A stretch of DNA of 40,674 bases from UMGS1696 sp964558485. GTDB taxonomy: Bacteria; Bacillota; Clostridia; Oscillospirales; CAG-272. How positions within the stretch are numbered: position 1 is the first letter of the stretch; each line of letters starts with the position of its first letter. Location of the stretch: contig CAZLED010000015.1 in NCBI GenBank assembly GCA_964558485.1, positions 1 to 40,674 of the forward strand, written 5' to 3'. A program made the translations under genes and the position numbers. Of the stretch, positions 23,642 through 32,725 are shown piece after piece. Under the pieces are notes generated by a model. That model was not told the origin of the DNA and searched no databases. It was given only the letters and a program-made list of their open reading frames with translations.

Positions 23642-23650
23642 TGGTATAAT
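23642..23650 (+). promoter_or_regulatory. Extended -10 promoter of lon
   Basis: TGG-TATAAT (23642-23650) is an extended -10 element. No good -35 is found, which suits an extended -10 promoter or one needing an activator. The ATG is 47 bp downstream. Confidence 0.6.
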
Positions 23651-23696
23651 AAAGGGGAATGTTTATTATGATGCTTAGAATGGAGATATTTTATAT

Positions 23697-26114
23697 ATGG
23701 CTCGGTTTATCGAAAAAGTGGAGAAGCTGACCCTGCCGGTGATCCCGCTGCGGGGCATGGTGGCTTTTCCTTCGGTTCCACTGAATTTTGAGCTGGAACG
23801 AGATATGAGTAAAAAGGCCTGCGATGCGGCGCTGGCTGCGGATATGTATGTATTCCTGGTGGCACAAAAGGATCTGCGCTGCGAAGAACCGGAACGAAAG
23901 GATCTGTACACCGTGGGCTGTGTGGCCAAGATCAAGCAGACTTTAAAAAAGCCCGACGGCAACATCCGTGTGGTGGCAGAGGGTATGTGCCGGGGACACA
24001 TTTCCGATATGGACAAGGAAGACGGCTGTCTGTATGCGGACATCATCTCCAAGACCATGACCGGCGAATCCTCAGTGACCGACATCAAGGCGGAAGCGCT
24101 GATCCGGGAGCTGATCGATTCCATGGAGGAAATGCTGCAGTTTCTGCCGACGGTGTCGGACGAGTTCCAGCTGGCTGTCCGTTCCCTGACCAATCCGGGA
24201 CTGCTGGCGGATTTTTTGGCGTCCAGTCTGTTTGTACGGTTTGAAGACAAGCAGCAGGTGCTGGAAGTGACCGACCCCACCAAGCGTGTGGAAAAAGCGG
24301 TGGTCATCATGGAAAACGAGATCCAGCTCCTGGAGACCGAAATGGAGATCCACAACAAGGTCAAGGAGCAGATCGACGAGAACCAACGGGATTACTACCT
24401 GCGGGAACAGCTCAAGGCCATCCAGAACGAGCTGGAAGAAGGGGACGAGGACGACTACTACGGCAAGATCCAGAAGGCCAAGCTGCCCAAGGAAGTGGAA
24501 GAAAAGCTCATGAAGGAGCTGTCCCGGCTGCAAAAATCCTCCTTTGGTTCCCCGGAAGCATCGGTTTTGCGGAACTATCTGGACATCTGTCTGGACATTC
24601 CCTGGAACAAGCGCACCACGGACCGGGTGGACATCGAGGCGGCACGGAAGATCCTGGATGCGGATCACGACGGACTGCAAAAGGTGAAAGAACGTCTGCT
24701 GGAATATTTAGCGGTAAAACAGCTCAATCCGGAGCTGCGGCACCAGATCATCTGTCTGGTAGGACCTCCCGGTGTGGGCAAAACTTCCCTGGCTGCCTCC
24801 ATTGCCCATGCCATGAAGCGGAAATATGTCCGGGTATCCTTAGGTGGTGTCCGGGACGAATCGGACATTCGTGGGCACAGAAAGACCTATGTGGCCGCCA
24901 TGCCCGGTCGGATCATCACGGCGCTGACCCAGTGCGGTTCCATGAATCCCCTGATGCTGCTGGACGAAGTGGACAAGATGTGCGCCGACGCTCATGGGGA
25001 TCCGGCCTCTGCCCTGCTGGAAGTGCTGGATGCCGAGCAGAACAAGGCCTTCCGGGATCACTTTATCGAAATGCCGGTGGATCTGTCGGAGTGCTTCTTC
25101 ATCGCCACTGCCAACACCCTGGACACCATTCCCCGTCCCCTCATCGACCGGATGGAGATCATTGAACTGAACACCTACACGCCCTCCGAAAAGCTGTCCA
25201 TCGCCAAGAACCACCTGCTGCCGAAGCAGCTCAAGCGCCATGGACTGAACAAGCGGACGCTGCGGCTCTCTGACGATGCCATCGCTGAGCTGATCCAGGG
25301 ATACACCCGGGAATCCGGTGTGCGGACGCTGGAACGAGAGATCGGTGCCCTGTGCCGGAAGGCAGCCAAGAAGATCGTGGAAGAGGAGCTGAAATCCGTT
25401 TCCATCACGGCAGAGAACCTGAAGGACTTTTTGGGCGGCAGAAAATTCATCGACGACGGCATCTCCGGCAAAGCGGAAGTGGGCGTGACCAATGGGCTTG
25501 CCTACACCGAAGTGGGTGGCGATCTGCTCAAAGTGGAAGCACTGCCCATGCCCGGCTCCGGCAAGATCGAGCTGACCGGTACCCTGGGAGACGTGATGAA
25601 GGAATCTGCCCACATTGCCGTCAGCTACATCCGGAGCCATGCCAAGGCGCTGGGGATCGAAGAAGATTTCTACAAGACGAAAGATATACATATCCACGTG
25701 CCGGAAGGTGCCGTGCCCAAGGACGGACCCAGCGCCGGTGTGACGCTGACCACCTCGCTTGTCAGTGCCCTGTCCGGGATCCCGGTACGTGGGGACATTG
25801 CCATGACCGGCGAGATCACCCTGACCGGTCGTGTGATCCCCATTGGTGGTCTCCGGGAAAAATCCACCGCTGCCTACACCGCTGGGATCCGACACATTCT
25901 CATCCCCCAGGCCAACCTGAAGGATCTGGAGGACATCGACCCCATCGTGCGGCAGGAAGTGACCTTTACGCCGGTCTCCCGTGTGGATGAGGTATTGGAT
26001 ATTGCCCTGGTGAAGCCTGCTGCCCTGCCGCTGCCGGATGCTGTCCCTGCGGAAGAAAAGCCGGTGACGACCATCCTGCCGGGGAATGCGGAACCCACCT
26101 ATACGACACTGTAA
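23697..26114 (+). CDS. lon: ATP-dependent endopeptidase La (Lon)
   Basis: Degrades misfolded and regulatory proteins in the cytoplasm using ATP. The 805-residue protein has the full bacterial LonA layout: N-terminal substrate-binding domain (LPVIPLRGMVAFPSVPLNFE), a coiled-coil region (about 200-280), the AAA+ module with Walker A GPPGVGKT (356-363) and Walker B MLLDEVDK, and the C-terminal protease domain with Ser-Lys dyad S679 (KDGPSAG) and K722 (GLREKST). The length is normal for the family. GGAG lies about 13 nt upstream of the ATG. It is followed by engB after 18 bp, the same lon-engB order found in Bacillus. A palindromic region upstream may mediate stress control. Confidence 0.98.
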   Translation: MARFIEKVEKLTLPVIPLRGMVAFPSVPLNFELERDMSKKACDAALAADMYVFLVAQKDLRCEEPERKDLYTVGCVAKIKQTLKKPDGNIRVVAEGMCRGHISDMDKEDGCLYADIISKTMTGESSVTDIKAEALIRELIDSMEEMLQFLPTVSDEFQLAVRSLTNPGLLADFLASSLFVRFEDKQQVLEVTDPTKRVEKAVVIMENEIQLLETEMEIHNKVKEQIDENQRDYYLREQLKAIQNELEEGDEDDYYGKIQKAKLPKEVEEKLMKELSRLQKSSFGSPEASVLRNYLDICLDIPWNKRTTDRVDIEAARKILDADHDGLQKVKERLLEYLAVKQLNPELRHQIICLVGPPGVGKTSLAASIAHAMKRKYVRVSLGGVRDESDIRGHRKTYVAAMPGRIITALTQCGSMNPLMLLDEVDKMCADAHGDPASALLEVLDAEQNKAFRDHFIEMPVDLSECFFIATANTLDTIPRPLIDRMEIIELNTYTPSEKLSIAKNHLLPKQLKRHGLNKRTLRLSDDAIAELIQGYTRESGVRTLEREIGALCRKAAKKIVEEELKSVSITAENLKDFLGGRKFIDDGISGKAEVGVTNGLAYTEVGGDLLKVEALPMPGSGKIELTGTLGDVMKESAHIAVSYIRSHAKALGIEEDFYKTKDIHIHVPEGAVPKDGPSAGVTLTTSLVSALSGIPVRGDIAMTGEITLTGRVIPIGGLREKSTAAYTAGIRHILIPQANLKDLEDIDPIVRQEVTFTPVSRVDEVLDIALVKPAALPLPDAVPAEEKPVTTILPGNAEPTYTTL

Positions 26115-26132
26115 GACAAGGATAGAAAAACT

Positions 26133-26726
26133 ATGAAGTGGAATCTGAACAATGCCACGCTGCAAATGTCTGCCGGTCTGCCCAAGCAGTTTCCCGGTGA
26201 CCGACTGCCCCAGATCGCCTTTTCCGGCCGCTCCAATGTGGGCAAAAGCTCTCTCATCAATTCTCTGCTGAACCGCAAGAGCCTGGCCAGAGTCAGTGGC
26301 GAGCCGGGGAAGACCATCACGGTGAACTTCTACAACATTGATAAGAAGCTGTATCTGGTTGACCTGCCGGGGTATGGGTATGCCAAGCGCACCAAGGAAG
26401 ACCAGAAGAAGTGGTCCACGCTGACCGACGGGTACTTTACAAACAACCCCAACTTCGATTCTGTACGCCTGATCTGCCAGCTCATCGACAGCCGGATCGG
26501 GCCTACGGAGGACGACTGGGATATGCTGGAATACATGACCGAAGCCCAGTGCAACTTTATTGTGGTGGGCACCAAGTGCGACAAGCTGAACCGGACGGAA
26601 CGGAACCAGTTTGAAGCCTTTATGAAAGAGAATATGCCGGAGGTGCCTTACGTCCTGTACTCTGCCAAAAGCGGAGAAGGACGGGAAGAGCTGTGGAAAA
26701 AGATCACGGCGGCCATCCTGGACTGA
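26133..26726 (+). CDS. engB: Ribosome biogenesis GTPase EngB/YsxC
   Basis: GTPase needed for assembly of the 50S ribosomal subunit. The 197-residue protein has all G motifs: G1 GRSNVGKSS (32-40), a G2-like threonine in GKTITVNF, G3 DLPG (77-80) in VDLPGYGYA, G4 TKCD (147-150) and G5 SAK (177-179). The circularly complete, single-domain layout and the PGYGYA signature are specific to EngB within the TrmE-Era-EngA-EngB superfamily. It lies 18 bp downstream of lon and is probably co-transcribed with it, as in other Firmicutes. Confidence 0.97.
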   Translation: MKWNLNNATLQMSAGLPKQFPGDRLPQIAFSGRSNVGKSSLINSLLNRKSLARVSGEPGKTITVNFYNIDKKLYLVDLPGYGYAKRTKEDQKKWSTLTDGYFTNNPNFDSVRLICQLIDSRIGPTEDDWDMLEYMTEAQCNFIVVGTKCDKLNRTERNQFEAFMKENMPEVPYVLYSAKSGEGREELWKKITAAILD

Positions 26727-26755
26727 GCTTCATTTTACCTTACCTATAGAAAGGA

Positions 26756-26771
26756 CTGCCCCACGGGGTAG
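26756..26771 (+). promoter_or_regulatory. Small hairpin between ribosome site and start codon of lysA
   Basis: CTGCCCC-AC-GGGGTAG can fold into a short stem. An AAAGGA site (26750-26755) lies 26 nt upstream of the lysA ATG, too far unless this hairpin is folded, when the effective spacing falls to about ten. There is no better ribosome site closer in. Confidence 0.35.
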
Positions 26772-26781
26772 AGATCGATAT

Positions 26782-28080
26782 ATGCTGCTGCATCCTACAT
26801 TTGATACCAATGAAAAAGGACATCTGACCATTGGGGGACTGGACGCCGTTTCCCTTTCGGAGACCTATGGTACCCCTGCCTATTACCTGGACGTGGACGC
26901 TGTGCGTGCCATGTGCCGGATGTACAAGGAGAATTTCGCCCGGTACTTCGGTGGAGACTCCACCCCCATTTACGCCGGGAAAGCGCTGTGCGTCAAGAAG
27001 CTGTACGGGATCATTGCGGAAGAAGGACTGATGGCAGACTGCGTTTCCAGTGGGGAGCTGCACACGGCGCACGCTGCCGGCTTTCCCATGGAAAAGGTAT
27101 TCTTCCACGGCAACAACAAGACCGATGCGGATCTGCGGTATGCACTGGAGCTGGGCGTTGGGCACATCGTGGTGGATGGGCTGGACGAGCTTTCTGCTCT
27201 GGATCGTATTGCCTGCGAAATGGGCAAGAAGGCGGTCATTCTGTTGCGGATCACCCCCGGTATCGACCCACACACCCACCAGAAGATCATCACCGGCAAC
27301 GTGGACTCCAAGTTCGGTATGGCCATCCAGACCGGGCAGGCCATGGAATTCGTGCAGGCAGCACTGGCAGCGGACAACATCGTTCTGGATGGGTTCCACT
27401 GTCACGTAGGTTCCCAGATCTTCGACATTGCACCCTTCCGGGAAGCTGCCGAGATCATGCTGGCCTTCTCCGGCAAGGTACGGGCTGAGCTGTCCTATAT
27501 GCCGAAGATCCTGAACATTGGCGGCGGCTTTGGGGTGCGTTATACGGAAAACGATCCCCAGATCGATTATGCTGCCAACATCCGGGCGCTCGGTGAGGAG
27601 ATCGATGCCATCTGTGCCGAAATGCAGCTGCCCAAGCCTGCCATCATGATGGAACCGGGCAGAAGCATCGTGGCAGCCGCCGGTGCTACGGTATACACGG
27701 TGGGCTCTGTGAAGACCGTGACCGGGTTCCGAAACTATGTTTCCGTGGACGGTGGTATGCCCGACAACCCTCGGTACACCCTGTATCAGTCCCGGTACAC
27801 CGTCGTCAATGCGGACAAGGCAGATGCACCGGCAGATTTTCCCTGCACGTTGGCTGGACGCTGCTGCGAAAGCGGTGACCTGTTGGCAGAAGGCATTTCC
27901 ATTGCCAAGCCGGAGAGAGGTTCCCATCTGGCTGTGCTGGTGACCGGTGCCTACAACCACTCCATGGCCTCCAATTACAACCGGATCCCCCGGCCGCCTA
28001 TGATCTTTATCGAACAGGGGAAGGCCTCGGTTGCGGTACGGCGTGAGACCTTTGACGATCTTCTGGCGCTGGAAGACTAA
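26782..28080 (+). CDS. lysA: Diaminopimelate decarboxylase
   Basis: Last step of lysine synthesis: decarboxylates meso-diaminopimelate to L-lysine with pyridoxal phosphate. The 432-residue protein is a fold-type III PLP enzyme. The PLP lysine is K67 in YAGKAL, H207 lies in CHVGSQ, the phosphate-binding glycines are GGGFG (247-251), EPGR is at 291-294 and the catalytic cysteine is in GRCCESGD (360-366). The length is normal. Position after engB and before a site-2 protease is a local arrangement; the gap before it is 55 bp with no terminator, so it may be read from the lon promoter. The ribosome-site arrangement is unusual (see the hairpin at 26756-26771). Confidence 0.97.
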   Translation: MLLHPTFDTNEKGHLTIGGLDAVSLSETYGTPAYYLDVDAVRAMCRMYKENFARYFGGDSTPIYAGKALCVKKLYGIIAEEGLMADCVSSGELHTAHAAGFPMEKVFFHGNNKTDADLRYALELGVGHIVVDGLDELSALDRIACEMGKKAVILLRITPGIDPHTHQKIITGNVDSKFGMAIQTGQAMEFVQAALAADNIVLDGFHCHVGSQIFDIAPFREAAEIMLAFSGKVRAELSYMPKILNIGGGFGVRYTENDPQIDYAANIRALGEEIDAICAEMQLPKPAIMMEPGRSIVAAAGATVYTVGSVKTVTGFRNYVSVDGGMPDNPRYTLYQSRYTVVNADKADAPADFPCTLAGRCCESGDLLAEGISIAKPERGSHLAVLVTGAYNHSMASNYNRIPRPPMIFIEQGKASVAVRRETFDDLLALED

Positions 28081-28092
28081 GGAGGGGACCGA

Positions 28093-28758
28093 TTGAGCAC
28101 GATTCTGTCTTCTCTCCGGGACATCCTCTATACCCTGCCCTGCATCCTGCTGGCTCTCACCGTACATGAGGTGGCGCATGGGTGGATGGCAATGAAGCTG
28201 GGCGATCCCACGGCCAAACGAATGGGTCGACTGACACTGAATCCGCTGAAGCATCTGGATCCGGTGGGAACGCTGTGCATGATCTTCTTCCACTTTGGTT
28301 GGGCAACGCCGGTTCCCATCGACACACGATATTTCAAAAAGCCCAAACGGGACATGGCGCTGACGGCTCTGGCCGGGCCTGTGTCCAACGTGGGCATGGG
28401 GCTACTTGGGATCCTACTGTTCCGGATCTTTTATGTGCTCTTCAGCACCCATCCGGCGACGGGATTTTTATTCAACATCCAGCTCTCCGTTCTGACGCTG
28501 CTGCAATACTTCTACAGTCTGAACATTTCGTTGGCGGTATTCAATATGCTGCCGGTGCCGCCGCTGGATGGGTCACGGATCTTTCTCACGTTCCTGCCGC
28601 CGAAATATTACTTTGGCATCATGCGGTATGAGCGATACATCCAGTTTGGGCTGATGGTGCTTTTGTACCTGGGCTTCCTGGACCGTCCTCTCAGCTTTTT
28701 GGTAAACGGGCTTGCTCGTGGACTGTTCTGGCTGGTGGAGCTTTTGCCGTTTATCTGA
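28093..28758 (+). CDS. Site-2 protease family (M50) membrane metalloprotease
   Basis: An intramembrane zinc protease of the short M50B type, 221 residues with about five to six membrane segments. The zinc motif is HEVAH in TVHEVAHGWMA near residue 25, and the third ligand region is NMLPVPPLDGSRI (NxxPxxxLDG) near residue 155. Proteins of this short type often sit beside scpA in Firmicutes and have no established substrate; it could process an anti-sigma factor or a membrane peptide. The start is TTG at 28093 with a strong GGAGGGG site five bases upstream. It is 12 bp after lysA and three bases before scpA. Confidence 0.92.
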   Translation: MSTILSSLRDILYTLPCILLALTVHEVAHGWMAMKLGDPTAKRMGRLTLNPLKHLDPVGTLCMIFFHFGWATPVPIDTRYFKKPKRDMALTALAGPVSNVGMGLLGILLFRIFYVLFSTHPATGFLFNIQLSVLTLLQYFYSLNISLAVFNMLPVPPLDGSRIFLTFLPPKYYFGIMRYERYIQFGLMVLLYLGFLDRPLSFLVNGLARGLFWLVELLPFI

Positions 28759-28761
28759 CAT

Positions 28762-29550
28762 ATGGAAAACATACAATACAAGCTGGATCAGTTTGAGGGG
28801 CCACTGGATCTGCTGCTCACCCTGATCCAGAAGCACCGGCTCAATATCGATGACATACCCATTGCCCTGCTATGTGAGCAATACATGACCTACATTCGTG
28901 CCAATTTGGATATGGGGCTGGAGGTGGCTTCGGAGTTCCTCTACATGGCCAGCGAGCTGATGCTGATCAAAAGCCGGATGCTGCTGCCACGAAATCCCGA
29001 AGTGGACGAAGACCCACGAACCCAGCTGCGTGACACGGTGCTGGAATACCAAAGAGCCAAGCTGGCGTCCAGTGAGCTGTCCATTCTATACGAGCGATAT
29101 GGTGACCGCATGGTCAAGGAGCAGGACGACATTGCACCGGATCGCAGCTTTGTGGCTGATCACAACGTTGCCGTGTTGCAGGCTGCGCTGATCCACGCCA
29201 TGACGGAATCCCACGTGGTGCCGGATGCAGCAGAACGGGCCGCCGTGTTGGAGCCCATCGTACACCAGACCCATGTGGCGGTGCAAGGTGTGATGGTCCA
29301 GCTTCTGGACGCACTGCAGGGTGAGGCGCCGGTGTACCTGGATGACTATTTTCGTTCGTCGTCCCGGTCGGAGATCATTGCCAAATTTCTCTCGATCTTG
29401 GAGCTGATGAAGACCCAGACCGTTGGATTGCCGCCGGAGCAGTGGGAATATAGCGAAAGCGGTGTTTTACAGCTGTGCTGTCATGTGCCGCTGGTGCTGC
29501 TGAAGCTGCCGGACAAGGAACAGCTTGCGGCATTGGAGGACTATGCGTGA
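28762..29550 (+). CDS. scpA: Segregation and condensation protein A
   Basis: Kleisin subunit that bridges the SMC heads of bacterial condensin, with ScpB, for chromosome segregation. The 262-residue protein opens with YKLDQFEGPLDLLLTLIQKHRLNIDDIPI, a near-universal ScpA N-terminus in pattern, followed by SEFLYMASELMLIKSRMLLP. The C-terminal winged-helix region (SRSEIIAKFLSILELMK) binds the SMC cap. It starts three bases after the M50 gene and is followed by scpB after 66 bp, preserving the common scpA-scpB pairing. Confidence 0.96.
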   Translation: MENIQYKLDQFEGPLDLLLTLIQKHRLNIDDIPIALLCEQYMTYIRANLDMGLEVASEFLYMASELMLIKSRMLLPRNPEVDEDPRTQLRDTVLEYQRAKLASSELSILYERYGDRMVKEQDDIAPDRSFVADHNVAVLQAALIHAMTESHVVPDAAERAAVLEPIVHQTHVAVQGVMVQLLDALQGEAPVYLDDYFRSSSRSEIIAKFLSILELMKTQTVGLPPEQWEYSESGVLQLCCHVPLVLLKLPDKEQLAALEDYA

Positions 29551-29616
29551 GCGTTTTTTTCAAAAGGAAGGCGCTGCTCTCATAGAATCATTTTGTTTAG
29601 AAACCAAGGAAGTATC

Positions 29617-30276
29617 ATGGAAGAAAATAAGCAGCTTCGGATCGAGGACATTGCCGCTTTTTCCCCGGAGAATTTTGCCATTTTGGAAGCCTGTCTCTTC
29701 GCCGCCGGTCATCCGGTCACCTATGAGAAATTGGCAGAGACCCTTTCCCTGTCCGTTTCCACCTGCCGGGAAGTGGTGGAGCAGTGGAAAACGATCTACA
29801 ACAACACCGATACCCTGCCCCGCGGCATTCTCCTGGTGACCTTTCCCGATAGCTGTCAGCTTTGCACAAGGGAAGAATACGGCGATTTTATCAAGGTCGC
29901 ACTTGGTATCCGGCGCAATGGCCGATTGTCGCAGTCGCTTTTGGAGGCACTGGCGGTGGTGGCCTACAACCAACCGGTCACCCGAACCTTTGTGGACACG
30001 GTGCGTGGTGTGGATTCCACATATGCCATGAATGCGCTGGTGGAAAAAAATCTCATCGAACCCTGCGGCAAGTTAGATGCACCCGGTCGACCCACGTTGT
30101 ATCGCACCACACCGGATTTTCTACGGGTGTTCGGACTGGGTTCTCTGCGTGAGCTGCCGTCTGTGCAGGTGCAAAACGAAAGCGGCGAAAAGGTAGAGAT
30201 CGCACCGGACACGTCCTTTTTGGAAGTGGAAGAAGCCACACCGGACACCGACACCGATACGCCAACTGCCGAATAA
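29617..30276 (+). CDS. scpB: Segregation and condensation protein B
   Basis: Partner of ScpA in the SMC condensin complex; forms dimers that bind and stabilise the ScpA linker. The 219-residue protein has two winged-helix domains: ILEACLFAAGHPVTYEKLAETL (first domain) and QSLLEALAVVAYNQPVTRTFVDTVRGVDS (second domain, the strongest ScpB signature), then GRPTLYRTTPDFLRVFGL. The C-terminal tail is acidic and Thr/Asp-rich, which is typical. The ATG at 29617 has AAGGAAG seven bases upstream. It belongs to the same co-directional run as scpA. Confidence 0.96.
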   Translation: MEENKQLRIEDIAAFSPENFAILEACLFAAGHPVTYEKLAETLSLSVSTCREVVEQWKTIYNNTDTLPRGILLVTFPDSCQLCTREEYGDFIKVALGIRRNGRLSQSLLEALAVVAYNQPVTRTFVDTVRGVDSTYAMNALVEKNLIEPCGKLDAPGRPTLYRTTPDFLRVFGLGSLRELPSVQVQNESGEKVEIAPDTSFLEVEEATPDTDTDTPTAE

Positions 30277-30339
30277 ACTTCTCTTGCAGAACATCCCATC
30301 CTTTGCAAGGTACCCATTTCTACGAAAAGGAGGATCGTT

Positions 30340-31008
30340 ATGCCCTGGTATGTATTTCTCTTGCTCTTTTTGCTGTTCTGGATCCTGGTATTTGCGATCC
30401 CCATTCATGTGCGGTTTCAGGTCGGCGAAAAAGAGGACTTTGCGGTGCAGCTGTTGCTGGGTCCCTTTGTGCTGCTGCGTATCCCAAAACCGCAAAAGCC
30501 CATAGACCTGCGGCAGTTCACCTATGCCAAGCACCAAAAACGGCTGGCCAAGGAAGCGGCAAAGCAAAAGAAAAAAAATAAAAAGCCGTCCAAAAAACGA
30601 TCTGTCCAGCAGTCCTTGCAGAACAGCACCGCCGAAGCCAAGCAAAAGTCCAACAAGCTCGAAGGTCTTTTGCACCTGATCCGGGCTCTGTTTCGTGGGC
30701 TGCCCGATCTGTATGGTGCCATGCGCTGTCGGATCTATCGCTTGGAGGTCGTGGTCGGTGGAGATGATGCGGCAGACGTGGCACTGCACTATGGCATTTT
30801 ATCCCAGTCTCTGGCGTGCCTGTTGGAGTATCTGGCGCAGTCGTCTCATCTGCACCCCGTGGAACCGGAAGCGTTGGTGGTGCGTGCCGATTTTCTGTCG
30901 CCCAAGACCACGGTAGTGGCCGACCTCTCTTTCCAGCTACGCATCGGTGCACTCGTCAAGATCCTGATCCGGGTGGCCATTGGCTTTGTGGCTGGACAGG
31001 CAAAATAG
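30340..31008 (+). CDS. DUF2953-family membrane-anchored protein
   Basis: A 222-residue protein of unknown function found next to ytfJ in many sporulating Clostridia. It has one N-terminal membrane helix (MPWYVFLLLFLLFWILVFAI), a strand-rich part (HVRFQVGEKEDFAVQLLLG), a very basic Lys/Gln-rich middle (about residues 65-105) and a C-terminal DUF2953-type domain (YRLEVVVGGDDAADVALHYG). GGAGG precedes the ATG. Adjacency to the sporulation gene ytfJ suggests a role in the same process, which is an inference from conserved order only. Confidence 0.8.
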   Translation: MPWYVFLLLFLLFWILVFAIPIHVRFQVGEKEDFAVQLLLGPFVLLRIPKPQKPIDLRQFTYAKHQKRLAKEAAKQKKKNKKPSKKRSVQQSLQNSTAEAKQKSNKLEGLLHLIRALFRGLPDLYGAMRCRIYRLEVVVGGDDAADVALHYGILSQSLACLLEYLAQSSHLHPVEPEALVVRADFLSPKTTVVADLSFQLRIGALVKILIRVAIGFVAGQAK

Positions 31009-31054
31009 CAAACGAACATCGTTATTACATCCAATATTCATGGAGGAAACCGAT

Positions 31055-31489
31055 ATGGCAGAACTTAGTAAGCTCAACGATTTGAACAAAACCTCTCTGG
31101 ACAGCATCCGATCCATGCTGGATGTCAACACCATCATAGGCGATCCCATCGAGACCGCAAATGGTACTACGATCATTCCCGTCTCCAAGGTATCGGTGGC
31201 CTATGCATCCGGCGGCGTGGATTATCACAAAAAGGATGCACCGGCTGACAGTAAGACCAACACCAATTTCGGTGGCGGTGGCGGTACCGGGATCACCATG
31301 TCCCCGGTGGGATTTTTGGTGATCGGCAAAGACGGCAATGTAAATATACTGAACGTGAACAATCCTACCGCCGTTGCCAACGATCCGGTATCCTCGGTGA
31401 TCAACCTGATCGAGCGTTCTCCGGATCTGATCGAACGGGTCAAGGAAGTTTTTGCCAAGAAGGACGAACCCAAGGACGAGCAGATCTGA
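31055..31489 (+). CDS. ytfJ: Sporulation protein YtfJ (GerW family)
   Basis: Spore-associated protein of the GerW/YtfJ family. The 144-residue sequence shows the family core: DVNTIIGDPIETANGTTIIP near residue 24, VSVAYASGGVDY, a glycine-rich loop (FGGGGGTGI) and the hydrophobic PVGFLVIGKDGNVNILNV strand pair, with a charged Lys/Asp/Glu-rich tail. In Bacillus the homologue is needed for normal germination. GGAGG precedes the ATG at 31055. The gene indicates that this organism belongs to a spore-forming lineage, though ytfJ is also kept in some non-sporulating relatives. Confidence 0.92.
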   Translation: MAELSKLNDLNKTSLDSIRSMLDVNTIIGDPIETANGTTIIPVSKVSVAYASGGVDYHKKDAPADSKTNTNFGGGGGTGITMSPVGFLVIGKDGNVNILNVNNPTAVANDPVSSVINLIERSPDLIERVKEVFAKKDEPKDEQI

Positions 31490-31591
31490 CCGTTTTTTGC
31501 CGTTGCTGCCAATAGCTGCCCGTGGCATCGCTGTATGAACCGGAACTCCGAAAGACATACTATCCTATGAAACTTGTTTCCGGAGGTATGT

Positions 31592-32698
31592 ATGCGCTTT
31601 CTATCCTTATGTCTGGCATTTGTTTTGGTGCTCACCTGCATAATCGTGCCCACTTATGCGACTGTGGCAGATCCGGCGGTATCTGCCCATGCGGCCGTGC
31701 TGTTGGAGGCGACCAGTGGCGATATCCTTTGTGCACGCAACAGTACCGAACGACTGCCCATGGCCAGCACAACCAAGATCATGACGGCCCTTGTGGCACT
31801 GCAAAAAGCAGAAGACCTGCAGCGTTCCTATGCCATTCCGGCAGAAGCGGTGGGCGTGGAAGGTTCGTCGATCTACCTACAGGCCGGTGAGCATCTGACC
31901 TTAGAGGAGCTTCTCTATGCGGTGATGCTGGAAAGTGCCAACGATGCGGCAACGGCTGTGGCGATCCTGGTCAGTGGCAGTGTGGAAGGCTTTGCGGCAG
32001 AGATGAATGCGATGGCAGCCGAACTGGGGCTGACCGACACCCATTTCACCAATCCCCATGGTCTGGACGATCCGGCCCATTACACCACGGCACAGGATCT
32101 GGCAAGGCTTTCCGCCTATGCCTTAAACGACCCCACCTTTGCCAAGATCGTCTCTACGACCCGCTATACCATTCCCTTGCGTGACGGTGAAGGGTCCCGT
32201 GTGCTGGTGAACCACAACCGGCTGCTGCGGCATTACGACGACGTGATCGGTGTGAAGACCGGCTTCACCAAGCAAAGCGGTCGTTGTCTGGTTTCGGCAG
32301 CGGAAAGAGATGGGGTACGACTGGTGGCAGTGACGCTGAATGCCCCGGACGACTGGCAGGATCACCGTGCCCTTTTGGACTATGGCTTTACCAGATACGA
32401 AGCCGTGACGCTTGCTACGCCTGGGGAGATCTCTGTGTCCCTGCCCTGCGTCGGTGGGGAACTGACTGCCGTAAACACCGAAGGACTGACCATGGTGCTG
32501 CCGGTGGGAACAACGATCACACAGACGGTAGAGAGCCGTGGACTTTGGTTTGCACCCATCGAACGTGGACAAATGGTGGGTTATGTGCGCTTTTTCGCCG
32601 ATGGTACAGAAGTGGGTGTGCTGCCCCTATATGCCGCTGCCACTGTAGCTGCACCTGCCAAGGAACCGGGACTGCTGGAACGGCTTTTAGACTTTTAG
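31592..32698 (+). CDS. D-alanyl-D-alanine carboxypeptidase (DacF/DacB-like, S11)
   Basis: Trims the terminal D-Ala from peptidoglycan stem peptides outside the membrane. The 368-residue precursor has a signal peptide (about residues 1-25, RFLSLCLAFVLVLTCIIV). Active-site motifs are SxxK at S59-K62 (ASTTKIM), SxN at S115-N117 (ESANDAA) and KTG at 222-224 (GVKTGFT). A C-terminal beta domain (about 270-350) follows, typical of penicillin-binding protein 5-type enzymes. The ATG at 31592 has GGAGG five bases upstream. Its place after ytfJ and before rluB suggests a DacF/DacB-like role in sporulation or cortex synthesis, but a vegetative role is also possible. Confidence 0.94.
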   Translation: MRFLSLCLAFVLVLTCIIVPTYATVADPAVSAHAAVLLEATSGDILCARNSTERLPMASTTKIMTALVALQKAEDLQRSYAIPAEAVGVEGSSIYLQAGEHLTLEELLYAVMLESANDAATAVAILVSGSVEGFAAEMNAMAAELGLTDTHFTNPHGLDDPAHYTTAQDLARLSAYALNDPTFAKIVSTTRYTIPLRDGEGSRVLVNHNRLLRHYDDVIGVKTGFTKQSGRCLVSAAERDGVRLVAVTLNAPDDWQDHRALLDYGFTRYEAVTLATPGEISVSLPCVGGELTAVNTEGLTMVLPVGTTITQTVESRGLWFAPIERGQMVGYVRFFADGTEVGVLPLYAAATVAAPAKEPGLLERLLDF

Positions 32699-32725
32699 AA
32701 AAATTACTGAAACAAGGATATACCC

